A program made the translations under genes and the position numbers. From positions 1 to 8,428 of the forward strand of contig DATAYA010000213.1 in assembly GCA_036272815.1 (NCBI GenBank): DNA of 8,428 bases, given 5' to 3'. Of the stretch, positions 1 through 6,640 are shown piece by piece (position 1 is the stretch's first letter; each line of letters opens with the position of its first letter). Source of the stretch: DATAYA01 sp036272815 (GTDB taxonomy: Bacteria > Pseudomonadota > Alphaproteobacteria > Acetobacterales > Acetobacteraceae). The notes below the pieces were generated by a model. It was given only the letters and a program-made list of their open reading frames with translations, was not told the DNA's origin and made no database searches.

Positions 1-930
1 CCGGGCCAGCAGCGAGAGCACTGCCTGCGCGGCCGCGACCGTCGGCGCCGTCAGGATGCCGGCTTCCCGCATCCGGTCGAGCGCCGGCGCATAGCCGGCG
101 AGCCGCGCCTCCCCCTGCCCGGCCGGCTGCAACGCCCGGTCCAGATGCAGCCGCGCCGTGCCGGCCACCGCGAGCGAGCCCCAGCGCAGCGCGAATTGCT
201 GCACGTCGACACGGCCGCCGCGGTCCCGCCAAGCGGTGGCACGCGCCGCGAGATCGGTCGTCTCCGCCGGCCGGGTGCCGCCGTCGGTGATCGTGCCGGT
301 GACGGACGCCGCCGCGACCTGCGCCCCGAGCGGCCAGCTCTGTCCCGACTGCGAGCCCAACTGCGGGCCCAACTGCGGGAGAGTGATGCCGCTCGCCACC
401 GCCTGGAAGCCGGTCGCAGCCGCGGACAGCACCAGGTGCAGGCTGAACGACTGCACCGCGGTGAGCGAGGACGGTGCGCCGATGCGCAACGCCGCCGCCG
501 TTGCATCCAGGGTCGGCGGCTCGGCCGGCAGCGGCAGAGTCGCACGCAGAGTCTCAGCGGTGAACGGCAGGTCGGCCCAGGCGGCCAACTGCACGCGCTG
601 CCGCCCCCCGGGCTCGATCTGCAGCACGCGCGGCGCCAGCAGGCGCAGACTGACGGTGGCGCGCTCGGCACTCCAGGTCAGGCCGCCCGGCAGGTCGGCC
701 TCGCCGCCGGAGAGAAAAAGGTCGGGCAGTGTGACCGCGGCGGCGAGCGGCCAGCCGCCGGGCTGCGGGTGGCCGGCGCTGACGCTCCAGCCGGCCTCGC
801 GCATCTGCGCCATCCAGGCCCCGATGCCGCGTTCGAGCCGCCAGACCCCCCAGCGCCACACCCCGTAATCGGCCGCGGCCAGCAGCACGACAAGCAGCAG
901 CACCGAAACTCCGAACCGCCGCAGCCTCAT
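1..930 (-). CDS. DUF2125 domain-containing protein (C-terminus cut by window edge)
   Basis: The reading frame is open from an ATG at 930 to the left edge, giving 310 residues with no stop, so the C-terminus is missing. The first residues form a signal or anchor segment: basic MRLRR, then a hydrophobic stretch to about residue 20 (GVSVLLLVVLLAAA). The rest is a predicted periplasmic beta-rich domain. The early GGWPLAAAVTLPD stretch (about residues 58-70) resembles the Gly-Tyr/Trp-Pro-Phe signature of DUF2125, and the late ARLAGYAPALDRMREAG segment (about 275-291) fits the family's C-terminal part. DUF2125 proteins are common in alphaproteobacteria and have no established biochemical role. The start codon shares four bases (ATGA) with the trpF stop, and there is no good Shine-Dalgarno sequence, so coupling to trpF is likely. 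Family assignment is by pattern recognition only; the coding frame is secure. Confidence 0.85.
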   Translation of the reverse strand, partial: MRLRRFGVSVLLLVVLLAAADYGVWRWGVWRLERGIGAWMAQMREAGWSVSAGHPQPGGWPLAAAVTLPDLFLSGGEADLPGGLTWSAERATVSLRLLAPRVLQIEPGGRQRVQLAAWADLPFTAETLRATLPLPAEPPTLDATAAALRIGAPSSLTAVQSFSLHLVLSAAATGFQAVASGITLPQLGPQLGSQSGQSWPLGAQVAAASVTGTITDGGTRPAETTDLAARATAWRDRGGRVDVQQFALRWGSLAVAGTARLHLDRALQPAGQGEARLAGYAPALDRMREAGILTAPTVAAAQAVLSLLAR

Positions 931-1553
931 GCCGCCCGCGCCGCCGCGACGAAGGCCGCGATCAGCGCCGGATCCTTCTCGCCCGGCGCCCGCTCGACGC
1001 CGGAAGAGACGTCGACGGCCGACGCCCCGCTCGCCCGGATCGCGCCGGCCACGTTCTCCGGATCGAGGCCGCCCGCCAGCACCCAGGGGCACGGCGCCGC
1101 CCAGAACCGCGGCAGGGTCCAGTCGAGCCGGCGCGCATTGCCTCCCGGCCGCGACGCATCTGGCGGCGGAGACGCTTCCAGCAGGAGCACGTCCGCGCCG
1201 GATGCCATTGGCGGGAGGTCGGAGGCGGAGGCGACGGGCACCGCGCGCCAGACCGGCAGGCCGAAGCGGAGCCGCAGCGCCGCTGCGCGTTCGGGCGGCG
1301 CGTAGAGTTGCAGCGCATCGAGCCGGAGCGCCGCCAGCGCCGCCGTCACCGCATCCTCGTCCGGATCGACGAACAGCCCGACGCGGAGCGGCCCAAGCGG
1401 ATGCCGCGCTGCCAGCGCCGCCGCCGCTTCCGGCGTGACGTGGCGCGGCGATGCGGGGAAAAAAACAAATCCCACCCAGTCCGCGCCCGCCGACGCGGCC
1501 GCGTCGATCGCTGCGGCGCTGTTGACGCCGCAGATCTTGACCCGCGCCGGCAT
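927..1553 (-). CDS. trpF: Phosphoribosylanthranilate isomerase (TrpF)
   Basis: This 208-residue TIM-barrel enzyme converts N-(5-phosphoribosyl)anthranilate to CdRP, the third step from chorismate to tryptophan, in the cytoplasm. Family motifs appear in order: VKICGV at 5-10 with the catalytic Cys8, GADWVGFVFFPASPR at about 24-38, a VGLFVD strand, LQLY where most members have QLHG, the phosphate-binding region around RPGGNARRLDW, AGGLDPENV, and DVSSGVE...GEKD near the end. One departure stands out: the catalytic Asp (LLLD in most members, Asp126 in Thermotoga maritima) is read here as Glu126, codon GAA at 1178-1176. I chose the ATG at 1553 over the in-frame ATG at 1580 because it shares one base with the xerC stop (TGATG) and places KICG at the usual distance from the N-terminus. 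Its stop overlaps the DUF2125 start. trpB and trpA, frequent neighbours in alphaproteobacteria, are not seen in the window. Confidence 0.95.
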   Translation of the reverse strand: MPARVKICGVNSAAAIDAAASAGADWVGFVFFPASPRHVTPEAAAALAARHPLGPLRVGLFVDPDEDAVTAALAALRLDALQLYAPPERAAALRLRFGLPVWRAVPVASASDLPPMASGADVLLLEASPPPDASRPGGNARRLDWTLPRFWAAPCPWVLAGGLDPENVAGAIRASGASAVDVSSGVERAPGEKDPALIAAFVAAARAA

Positions 1554-2464
1554 CAGGCCCGCGGGTGGGATGCGCGCCACACCGCCATCAGCCGCGCCGT
1601 GTCGACCGAGGTGTAGCGCTGCGTCGTCGAGAGGCTGGCATGGCCCAGCAATTCCTGGATCGCCCGCAGATCGGCGCCGCCGGCGAGCAGGTGGGTGGCG
1701 AAGGAATGGCGCAGCGCGTGCGGCGTCGCGTGCTCCGGCAGCCCCGCGAGCCGGCGATAGTCTCGAAGCGCCCGCTGCGCCACCGCCGGATCGAGCCGGG
1801 CGCCGCGGGCGCCGACGAAGAGCGGCGCGTCCGGACGGGCGCCGGGCCGGCGGGCGAGCCAGGCCGCGATCGCCTCGCGAGCGGCCGGCAGCACCGGGAC
1901 GATCCGCTGCTTCGATCCCTTGCCGGTGACACGCAGACCGTCATCGCGCCCCGGCAGCGGCGCGTCGCGCACGTCAAGCGCCAGCGCCTCCGCGATGCGC
2001 AGGCCGCAACCGTAGAGCAGTGTGAACAGGGCGACGTCGCGCGCCGCCATCGCGGCATCGTCCTCCGCCGTGCCCTCCTGCCGCGCTGCGGCCAACGCCT
2101 GCGCCGGCGCGAGCGCGCGTGGCAACGGACGGCGGGCGCGGGGGGTCGCGAGCAGGCCGGGGGCGGCGTTGGCGATGCCGTGGCGGCGGGCGAGGTAGCG
2201 GAAGAAGCTGCGCACTGCCGCGAGATGGCGCGCGCGCGTGGCATTGCCAGCGCCTGCCTGCGCTTGTGCGGCGAGCCAGGCGCGGAAATCGGCCGGACGC
2301 AGCGCCCCGAGCGCCGCAAGGTCCGGCTCGCCGCCCAGATGGCCGGCCAGGAACGCGAGAAAGGCGGCGGTATCGCGCGCATAGGCCGCGACGGTGAGCG
2401 GACTCGCCTGACGTTCGCGCGCCAGCCAGTCGAGAAAGGCGGCCCGCGCCGCGTCGGCGGTCAA
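1553..2464 (-). CDS. xerC: Tyrosine recombinase XerC
   Basis: This site-specific recombinase of 303 residues matches the usual XerC/XerD length of about 300. With XerD it resolves chromosome dimers at dif sites near the terminus. An N-terminal core-binding SAM-like domain covers about residues 5-90 (FLDWLARERQAS...LAAVRSFFRYLARR). The catalytic domain follows with the full set of residues: Arg156 (GCGLRIAEAL), Lys182 (TGKGSKQR), His249 and Arg252 (HALRHSFATHLL), His275 (LLGHASLSTTQRYT) and nucleophile Tyr284. Their spacing equals that of E. coli XerD shifted by five. XerC rather than XerD is chosen because the gene directly follows a DUF484 gene, as in the E. coli yigA-xerC pair. No ATG or GTG lies at a sensible place. 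The TTG at 2464 forms a TTGA overlap with the DUF484 stop and gives the expected N-terminus, so I take it as the start. A far upstream ATG at 2890 would run through the DUF484 gene and is implausible. Confidence 0.96.
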   Translation of the reverse strand: MTADAARAAFLDWLARERQASPLTVAAYARDTAAFLAFLAGHLGGEPDLAALGALRPADFRAWLAAQAQAGAGNATRARHLAAVRSFFRYLARRHGIANAAPGLLATPRARRPLPRALAPAQALAAARQEGTAEDDAAMAARDVALFTLLYGCGLRIAEALALDVRDAPLPGRDDGLRVTGKGSKQRIVPVLPAAREAIAAWLARRPGARPDAPLFVGARGARLDPAVAQRALRDYRRLAGLPEHATPHALRHSFATHLLAGGADLRAIQELLGHASLSTTQRYTSVDTARLMAVWRASHPRA

Positions 2465-3105
2465 CCGAGGCGCAGCGCCGCGCCGAGCGCCCGGCCGAAG
2501 AAGGCCAGAGCGGCACCGTCCGCCCCGCCTGGCAAGGCAGAGCGATCGCGGCATGCCAGCGCCAGCAGCGCCTGTGCGCCCGGCACCCGCACCAGCGCAT
2601 CGCGGCGGGCAAGCGGCGCCGCCTCCGCGTGCAACAGGCCGGCGTCGGCCGGGTTGTCGCGGAACACCACGTCCCGCGCGCCGAGCAGCCGCCGCACTGT
2701 CCCGATCGGCAGCCGCCGCGTGCCCGGCCGGTATTGCTCCAGGCAGAGGGCGGCGGCATCGAGGCCCAGCAGCGCGGGCAATTCCGCCTCCACCCAGGAT
2801 GTCGGGTCGTCGCTGCCGATCAGCGCCACCACCGCCTCCTGCGCCCGCTGTGCGAGGCCGGCACGGGCGCGGCCGGCGGCGAGCACGCAATCGGCGCGCG
2901 CGGCCAGTTCCGCCGCCTGCGCGCGGGCGGCGCGCAGCATCGCCGCCATGTGGTCGGCCATCGCCTCGCCATGGACGCGCTCCGGCGGCAGCAGGGTGCG
3001 GTACAGCTCCGGCCGGTCGGCGAGGAAGCTCGGCTGGCGGCGCAGGAACGCCGCGACCTCGTCGGCGACGTCCGGATCGAACGCCGCCGAGGCGCCGCGG
3101 CTCAT
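2461..3105 (-). CDS. DUF484 family protein (YigA-like)
   Basis: This 214-residue protein fits the DUF484 family (E. coli YigA), whose role is undefined but whose gene is frequently next to xerC. The N-terminal signature DPDVADEVAAFLRRQPSFLADRPELY (about residues 10-35, quoted here in pieces: DPDVADEV, FLRRQPSFL, RPELY) matches the family's short helical motif. A helical, Ala-rich and possibly coiled-coil segment follows at about 50-90 (MADHMAAMLRAARAQAAELA). The C-terminal half resembles a GAF-like domain. The start is uncertain. In-frame ATGs exist at 3315, 3120 and 3105; I favour 3105 because GGGGAG lies seven bases before it and the family signature begins a few residues later. The stop TGA overlaps the xerC TTG start. 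This is the first gene of the minus-strand run and is divergent from priA. Confidence 0.88.
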   Translation of the reverse strand: MSRGASAAFDPDVADEVAAFLRRQPSFLADRPELYRTLLPPERVHGEAMADHMAAMLRAARAQAAELAARADCVLAAGRARAGLAQRAQEAVVALIGSDDPTSWVEAELPALLGLDAAALCLEQYRPGTRRLPIGTVRRLLGARDVVFRDNPADAGLLHAEAAPLARRDALVRVPGAQALLALACRDRSALPGGADGAALAFFGRALGAALRLG

Positions 3106-3348
3106 CGCAGCGCTCCCCATGCGGCGGGCCAGGCGGCGTCGGGCCACGCGGCAGGCGGCACCTGTTCGCAGCCGCGCCGGGATGCCAGAAGGGGGAAGCA
3201 CGGGGCCGGCACGGCGAACTCCACGGAGCATGTCATGCGCGTTTCCCGAACTTGGGCCGGACCGGCGAGCGGCGACGGCGGACGAGAGCATTTGATCGAC
3301 GGCATCATCATACATGACGAAGATGTAACGCGAAAGCGATTAGAGCGC
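3106..3348. promoter_or_regulatory. Divergent intergenic region between DUF484/xerC/trpF and priA
   Basis: About 240 bp separate the preferred starts of the two divergent units. The half next to priA (about 3289-3346) is only about 45% GC, against a surrounding of roughly 70% or more, and contains codons rare elsewhere in the window (TTA, ATA, GTA) if read in the priA frame. That argues for non-coding, promoter-bearing DNA. On the minus strand a TATGAT box at 3312-3307 is a plausible -10 element, but the hexamer 16-17 bases upstream (TTCGCG or TTTCGC) matches the -35 consensus poorly. I could not define a convincing plus-strand promoter for priA. Both transcription starts therefore remain unplaced. 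Confidence 0.4.
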
Positions 3349-5511
3349 GTGCGCGTTCTTCTTCCGTTTCCGTTCCAAAGTGCCTTCGACTACAGCATCC
3401 CCCCGGACCTCCACCCGCACCCGGGCGACCTCGTGCTCGCGCCGCTCAACGGGCGGCAGGTCGCGGGGGTGGTCTGGGACGGGCCGGGCGACGCGGACGC
3501 GGTGCCGGACCGCCGGCTGCGCCCGCTCTCGGCGCTGCTGGACACGCCGCCGATGCCCGAGGCGCTGCGCCGCTTCATCGACTGGATGGCAGCCTACACG
3601 CTGGCGATGCCCGGCGAGGTGCTGGCGATGGCGCTGCGGGTGAACGCGCTGCACACTGCCGCCCCGGTGAGCGGTTGGCGGCTCGCCGGCGCGCCCGATC
3701 CGGCCACGCTCGCCCGCTCGGCGCCACGGCAGCGCGTCGCGGCCCTGCTGGCCGACGGCGTCGCCCGCAGCGCCGCCGCGATCGCCCGCGAAGCCGGCGT
3801 CAGCGCCGCGGTCGTGCGCGGCATGGCGCAGGCCGGGCTGCTGGAGCCGGTCGTGCTGGCAGCAACGGCGCCCTTCGCCCTCCCCGATCCCGGCCGACCA
3901 GGCCCCGTCCTCTCGCCCGAGCAGGCGAGCGCCGCGCGGGCACTGCGCAGCGCCGTCGCGGCCCACGGTTTCGCGACCGCGCTGCTGGAGGGCGTCACCG
4001 GCTCGGGCAAGACCGAGGTCTATCTGGAGGCGGTCGCGCAATGCCTGGCCGAAAGGCGGCAGGCCCTGGTCCTGCTGCCGGAGATCGCGCTCTCCGCGCA
4101 ATGGCTGGAGCGGTTCGAGGCGCGCTTCGGCGTCGCGCCCGCGGTCTGGCATTCCGACCTCAGCCCGCGCATCCGCCGCACCACCTGGCGCGCGGTGGCG
4201 GATGGGGCGGCACCGGTGCTGGTCGGTGCCCGCTCGGCGCTGTTTTTGCCGTTCCCCGATCTCGGCCTGATCGTCGTCGACGAGGAGCACGAGACCGCCT
4301 TCAAGCAGGAGGAGGGCGTGATCTACCACGCCCGCGACATGGCGGTGGTGCGCGCCCGCCTGGCCGCCTGCCCCTGCGTGCTGGTCTCGGCGACGCCGAG
4401 CCTGGAGACGGTCGCCAACGTGCAGGCCGGACGCTACGGGCACCTCCGCCTCGCCGCCCGCCACGGCGGCGCGCGGCTGCCAGAGGTCGCCGCGATCGAC
4501 CTGCGGCTGGAGCCGCCGGAGCGCGGCCGGTTTCTCGCACCGACGCTGGTCGCCGCGATCGAGGCGACGCTCGGCCGTGGCGAGCAGGCGATGCTGTTCC
4601 TCAATCGCCGGGGCTATGCGCCGCTCACCCTCTGCCGCGCCTGCGGCACGCGGATGCAGTGCCCGAACTGCACCGCCTGGCTGGTCGAGCACCGCGCGCG
4701 GGGCTCGCTGCAATGCCACCATTGCGGCCATGCCGAGCCGATCCCCCCCGCCTGCCCGATTTGTGCCGCGGCGAACAGCCTGACGCCGATCGGCCCCGGC
4801 GTGGAGCGCATCACCGAGGAAGCCGCCGCCCGCTTTCCCGCCGCCCGGCGGATGGTGATGGCCAGCGACACCCTGCCCGGCCCGCTCGCCGCCGCCGAGG
4901 CCGCCCGCGCGATCACGGCGCGCGAGGTCGATCTCATCATCGGCACCCAGATCGTCGCCAAGGGCTGGCATTTTCCGTATCTGACTCTGGTGGGCGTGGT
5001 GGACGCCGATCTCGGCCTCGGCGGCGGCGACCTCCGCGCGGCCGAGCGGTCGGTGCAACTGCTGCACCAGGTCGGCGGCCGGGCGGGACGCGCCGAGGCG
5101 CCGGGCCGCGTCCTGCTCCAGACCTTCGCGCCCGACCATCCGGTGATGCGGGCGCTCGTGGCCGCCGACCTCGCGGCGTTCCTGGCCGAGGAGACGGCGC
5201 TGCGCCGCCCCGGCCACTGGCCGCCCTTCGGCCGCCTCGCGGCGCTGATCGTGAGTGCCGCGGAGGCGGCCGATGCCGATGCCGCCGCCTCGATGCTCGG
5301 CCGCACGGCGCCGCACGGGCCGGGGGTGGTGGTGCTCGGCCCGGCACCGGCGCCGCTCGCGGTGCTCCGCGGCCGCCACCGGCGGCGGCTGCTGCTCAAG
5401 ACCCGGCGCGACATCGCCGTGCAGCCGATCCTGCGGGCTTGGCTGGCCGAAACGGCCGTGCCGGCGCGGGCGCGGGTGGATGTGGACGTCGATCCGGTTT
5501 CGTTTCTATAG
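3349..5511 (+). CDS. priA: Primosomal protein N' (replication restart helicase PriA)
   Basis: This superfamily 2 3'-to-5' DNA helicase recognises stalled or collapsed forks and starts primosome assembly and DnaB reloading. From the GTG at 3349 it has 720 residues, normal for alphaproteobacterial PriA. The N-terminal 3'-end-binding domain opens with RVLLPFPFQSAFDYSIP, followed by a winged-helix region at about 120-165. Helicase motifs are Walker A GVTGSGKT (215-222), DEEH (311-314), SATPSLET, GTQIVAKGWHFP (from 532) and QVGGRAGR (574-581). Two zinc sites use eight cysteines at 429, 432, 438, 441, 456, 459, 469 and 472. The C-terminal domain ends at VDVDVDPVSFL. The start is uncertain. An in-frame ATG at 3235 has GGAG six bases upstream and would add 38 residues, but that extension crosses the GC-poor spacer and looks unlike coding DNA. 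A TTG at 3292 is also possible. The gene stands alone and is divergent from the DUF484 unit. Confidence 0.97.
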   Translation: MRVLLPFPFQSAFDYSIPPDLHPHPGDLVLAPLNGRQVAGVVWDGPGDADAVPDRRLRPLSALLDTPPMPEALRRFIDWMAAYTLAMPGEVLAMALRVNALHTAAPVSGWRLAGAPDPATLARSAPRQRVAALLADGVARSAAAIAREAGVSAAVVRGMAQAGLLEPVVLAATAPFALPDPGRPGPVLSPEQASAARALRSAVAAHGFATALLEGVTGSGKTEVYLEAVAQCLAERRQALVLLPEIALSAQWLERFEARFGVAPAVWHSDLSPRIRRTTWRAVADGAAPVLVGARSALFLPFPDLGLIVVDEEHETAFKQEEGVIYHARDMAVVRARLAACPCVLVSATPSLETVANVQAGRYGHLRLAARHGGARLPEVAAIDLRLEPPERGRFLAPTLVAAIEATLGRGEQAMLFLNRRGYAPLTLCRACGTRMQCPNCTAWLVEHRARGSLQCHHCGHAEPIPPACPICAAANSLTPIGPGVERITEEAAARFPAARRMVMASDTLPGPLAAAEAARAITAREVDLIIGTQIVAKGWHFPYLTLVGVVDADLGLGGGDLRAAERSVQLLHQVGGRAGRAEAPGRVLLQTFAPDHPVMRALVAADLAAFLAEETALRRPGHWPPFGRLAALIVSAAEAADADAAASMLGRTAPHGPGVVVLGPAPAPLAVLRGRHRRRLLLKTRRDIAVQPILRAWLAETAVPARARVDVDVDPVSFL

Positions 5512-5546
5512 GCGCGCCAAGGCGAAGGCTCTGCCCTCTATTCGCT

Positions 5547-5576
5547 GGGGCCGCCGGCCCCGCACTCCATAGTTTT
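5547..5576 (+). terminator. Possible terminator hairpin after priA
   Basis: A perfect 6-bp GC stem, GGGGCC (5547-5552) and GGCCCC (5556-5561), with a three-base loop lies 36 bases after the priA stop. A run of four T follows at 5573-5576, eleven bases after the stem. That gap is longer than in a classical intrinsic terminator, so function is uncertain. The position just after priA is appropriate. Confidence 0.35.
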
Positions 5577-5596
5577 GGCTGCATAGTTTTGGGCTG
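5568..5596. repeat. Short tandem direct repeat (two copies)
   Basis: Two head-to-tail copies lie between priA and the lysR gene: CATAGTTTTGGCTG (5568-5581) and CATAGTTTTGGGCTG (5582-5596), differing by one inserted G. They are AT-richer than their surroundings. With only two copies they could be a replication-slippage duplication or a paired binding site. No transposase or integrase is nearby. Confidence 0.7.
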
Positions 5597-5764
5597 CTGA
5601 TCCGGTCGGCTTACGAAAGCTGGACGCGCTCCCCCGTGCCCTCAGCAGCGATCAGGACCGGGATGCGCAGCGACAAGCAGGGCCGTGAACAACCGCTGTC
5701 AATGAGCTGATTTGATCGTCTCCCCCCGATCCATTAGCGTCCGTTCTGCCCCAGGACGCCCGCC
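5597..5764 (+). promoter_or_regulatory. Leader region upstream of the lysR-thioesterase pair
   Basis: This non-coding stretch must carry the promoter of the downstream pair if they are not read through from priA. An inverted repeat, GATCG (5714-5718) and CGATC (5727-5731), lies 33 bases before the lysR start and could be an operator. It does not fit the T-N11-A LysR box cleanly. The ribosome binding site AGGA (5753-5756) lies eight bases before the ATG at 5765, which supports that start. On the minus strand, an open frame of 41 codons ends in TAA at 5611 (sample IPVLIAAEGTGERVQLS). It has no ATG or convincing ribosome binding site and may be chance or a gene remnant. Confidence 0.35.
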
Positions 5765-6640
5765 ATGCGCTATCCCGACCTCGATCTCGACCTCCTCCGC
5801 TGCTTCGCGACCGTCGCCGAGCGCGGCGGCTTCACCGCCGCCGGCCTGACCCTCGGCCTCACGCAATCCGCCGTCAGCCTCAAGGTCAAGCGGCTCGAAG
5901 ACCTGATCCGCCGCCGCGTCTTCGTCCGCACCAGCCGCAGCCTTTCGCTCACCGCCGAGGGCGAGGTGCTGCTCGCCTATGCCCGCCGGCTGCTGGCGCT
6001 CAACGACGAGGCGGTGCGGCGGATGATTTCCCCGCCCGTGTCGGGTCAGCTCCGGCTCGGCGTCGCCGACCATTTCGTGCCGCAGCATCTGGCCTCGATC
6101 CTGGCCCGCTTCGCCCGCACCTATCCCGATCTTCGCCTGCACGTGGAGGTCGGGCGCAGCCACGAGCTGCGCGCCGCCTGCGAGCGCGGCGAGCTTGACC
6201 TCGTGATTGGCAAACGCCGCGACGGCGAGACAACCGGGGTGCCGATCTGGACCGAGACGCTCTCCTGGGCGGCGCCGGAGGGTTTCGCGATGCCGCCGCG
6301 CGGGCAGGTGCTGAAACTCGCGATGCTGCCGCCCGGCTGCATGTTCCGCGACCGGGCGCTGGGCACGCTCGGCCGCGCCAACGTGGCGCACGAGATCGTC
6401 TATGCCTCAGCCTCTCTGCTTGGCGTGATCGCCGCGGTGCAGGCGGGGCTCGGCGTTACCGTGCTCGGCCGCTCCACGATGCCGCCGGGCTTGCGCGAGG
6501 TCGCCACCCTGCCCCGGCTCGGCACCGCCGAGATGGCGGTGTTCGGCGACGCGCAGGGCCGCACCGCGCTGGTGCCGCCGCTGGTCGGCTTCATCCGCGA
6601 GAGCCTCGCGGAAAGCCTGCCGCTGCGGCCGGCCGCGTGA
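5765..6640 (+). CDS. LysR-family transcriptional regulator
   Basis: This 291-residue protein has the two-part LysR layout. The N-terminal winged helix-turn-helix spans about residues 6-66, with recognition segment TQSAVSLKVKRLE (33-45), the wing VFVRTSRSLSLTAEG, and a linker helix to about 88. The effector-binding domain starts at GQLRLGVADHF (about 94) and contains PDLRLHVEVG, GELDLVIGKR and AAVQAGLGVTVLG. Effector and targets cannot be read from sequence. The effector-domain opening resembles the LrhA/HexA branch, but this is only an impression. The start is supported by AGGA eight bases upstream. Its stop overlaps the thioesterase start as GTGA, so the regulator and enzyme genes are probably co-transcribed and translationally coupled. 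This differs from the common divergent LysR-target layout. Control of the thioesterase or of a more distant gene by this protein is inference only. Confidence 0.95.
   Translation: MRYPDLDLDLLRCFATVAERGGFTAAGLTLGLTQSAVSLKVKRLEDLIRRRVFVRTSRSLSLTAEGEVLLAYARRLLALNDEAVRRMISPPVSGQLRLGVADHFVPQHLASILARFARTYPDLRLHVEVGRSHELRAACERGELDLVIGKRRDGETTGVPIWTETLSWAAPEGFAMPPRGQVLKLAMLPPGCMFRDRALGTLGRANVAHEIVYASASLLGVIAAVQAGLGVTVLGRSTMPPGLREVATLPRLGTAEMAVFGDAQGRTALVPPLVGFIRESLAESLPLRPAA

Noticed and set aside
145..1305. 386-codon plus-strand frame opposite DUF2125 and trpF
   Set aside because: It runs antisense across two coupled genes with intact frames, and its composition is that of a shadow frame.
1554..1580. 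Earlier trpF start at the ATG at 1580
   Set aside because: It would put nine extra residues before the standard N-terminus and overlap the xerC C-terminus; the TGATG junction at 1553 is a better fit.
2465..2890. Upstream extension of xerC to the ATG at 2890
   Set aside because: The added residues are Arg/Gly/Ala-rich, lie inside the DUF484 gene in another frame, and would make the recombinase about 445 residues instead of about 300.
1565..3295. 576-codon open frame on the plus strand opposite xerC and DUF484
   Set aside because: It is antisense to two genes with recognisable families, its product is Arg/Ala-rich without motifs, and it has the character of a GC-rich shadow frame.
3230..3295. 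Short plus-strand frame from the ATG at 3230
   Set aside because: It gives only 21 residues with no similarity, and GGAG lies one base before this ATG, far too close to act as its ribosome binding site.
3340..5379. 679-codon open frame on the minus strand opposite priA
   Set aside because: It lies wholly antisense to a clear priA gene, its product is a low-complexity Arg/Gly/Ala/His-rich sequence with no domain, and such long shadow frames are expected in GC-rich DNA.
3675..5600. 641-codon plus-strand frame inside priA
   Set aside because: It overlaps the priA helicase motifs in another frame, and its product is almost entirely Arg/Gly/Pro/Ala.
5593..5649. Long-range inverted repeat GCTGCTGA / TCAGCAGC
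   Set aside because: The 8-bp arms are separated by 41 bases and simple in composition; this is within chance expectation and has no terminator features.
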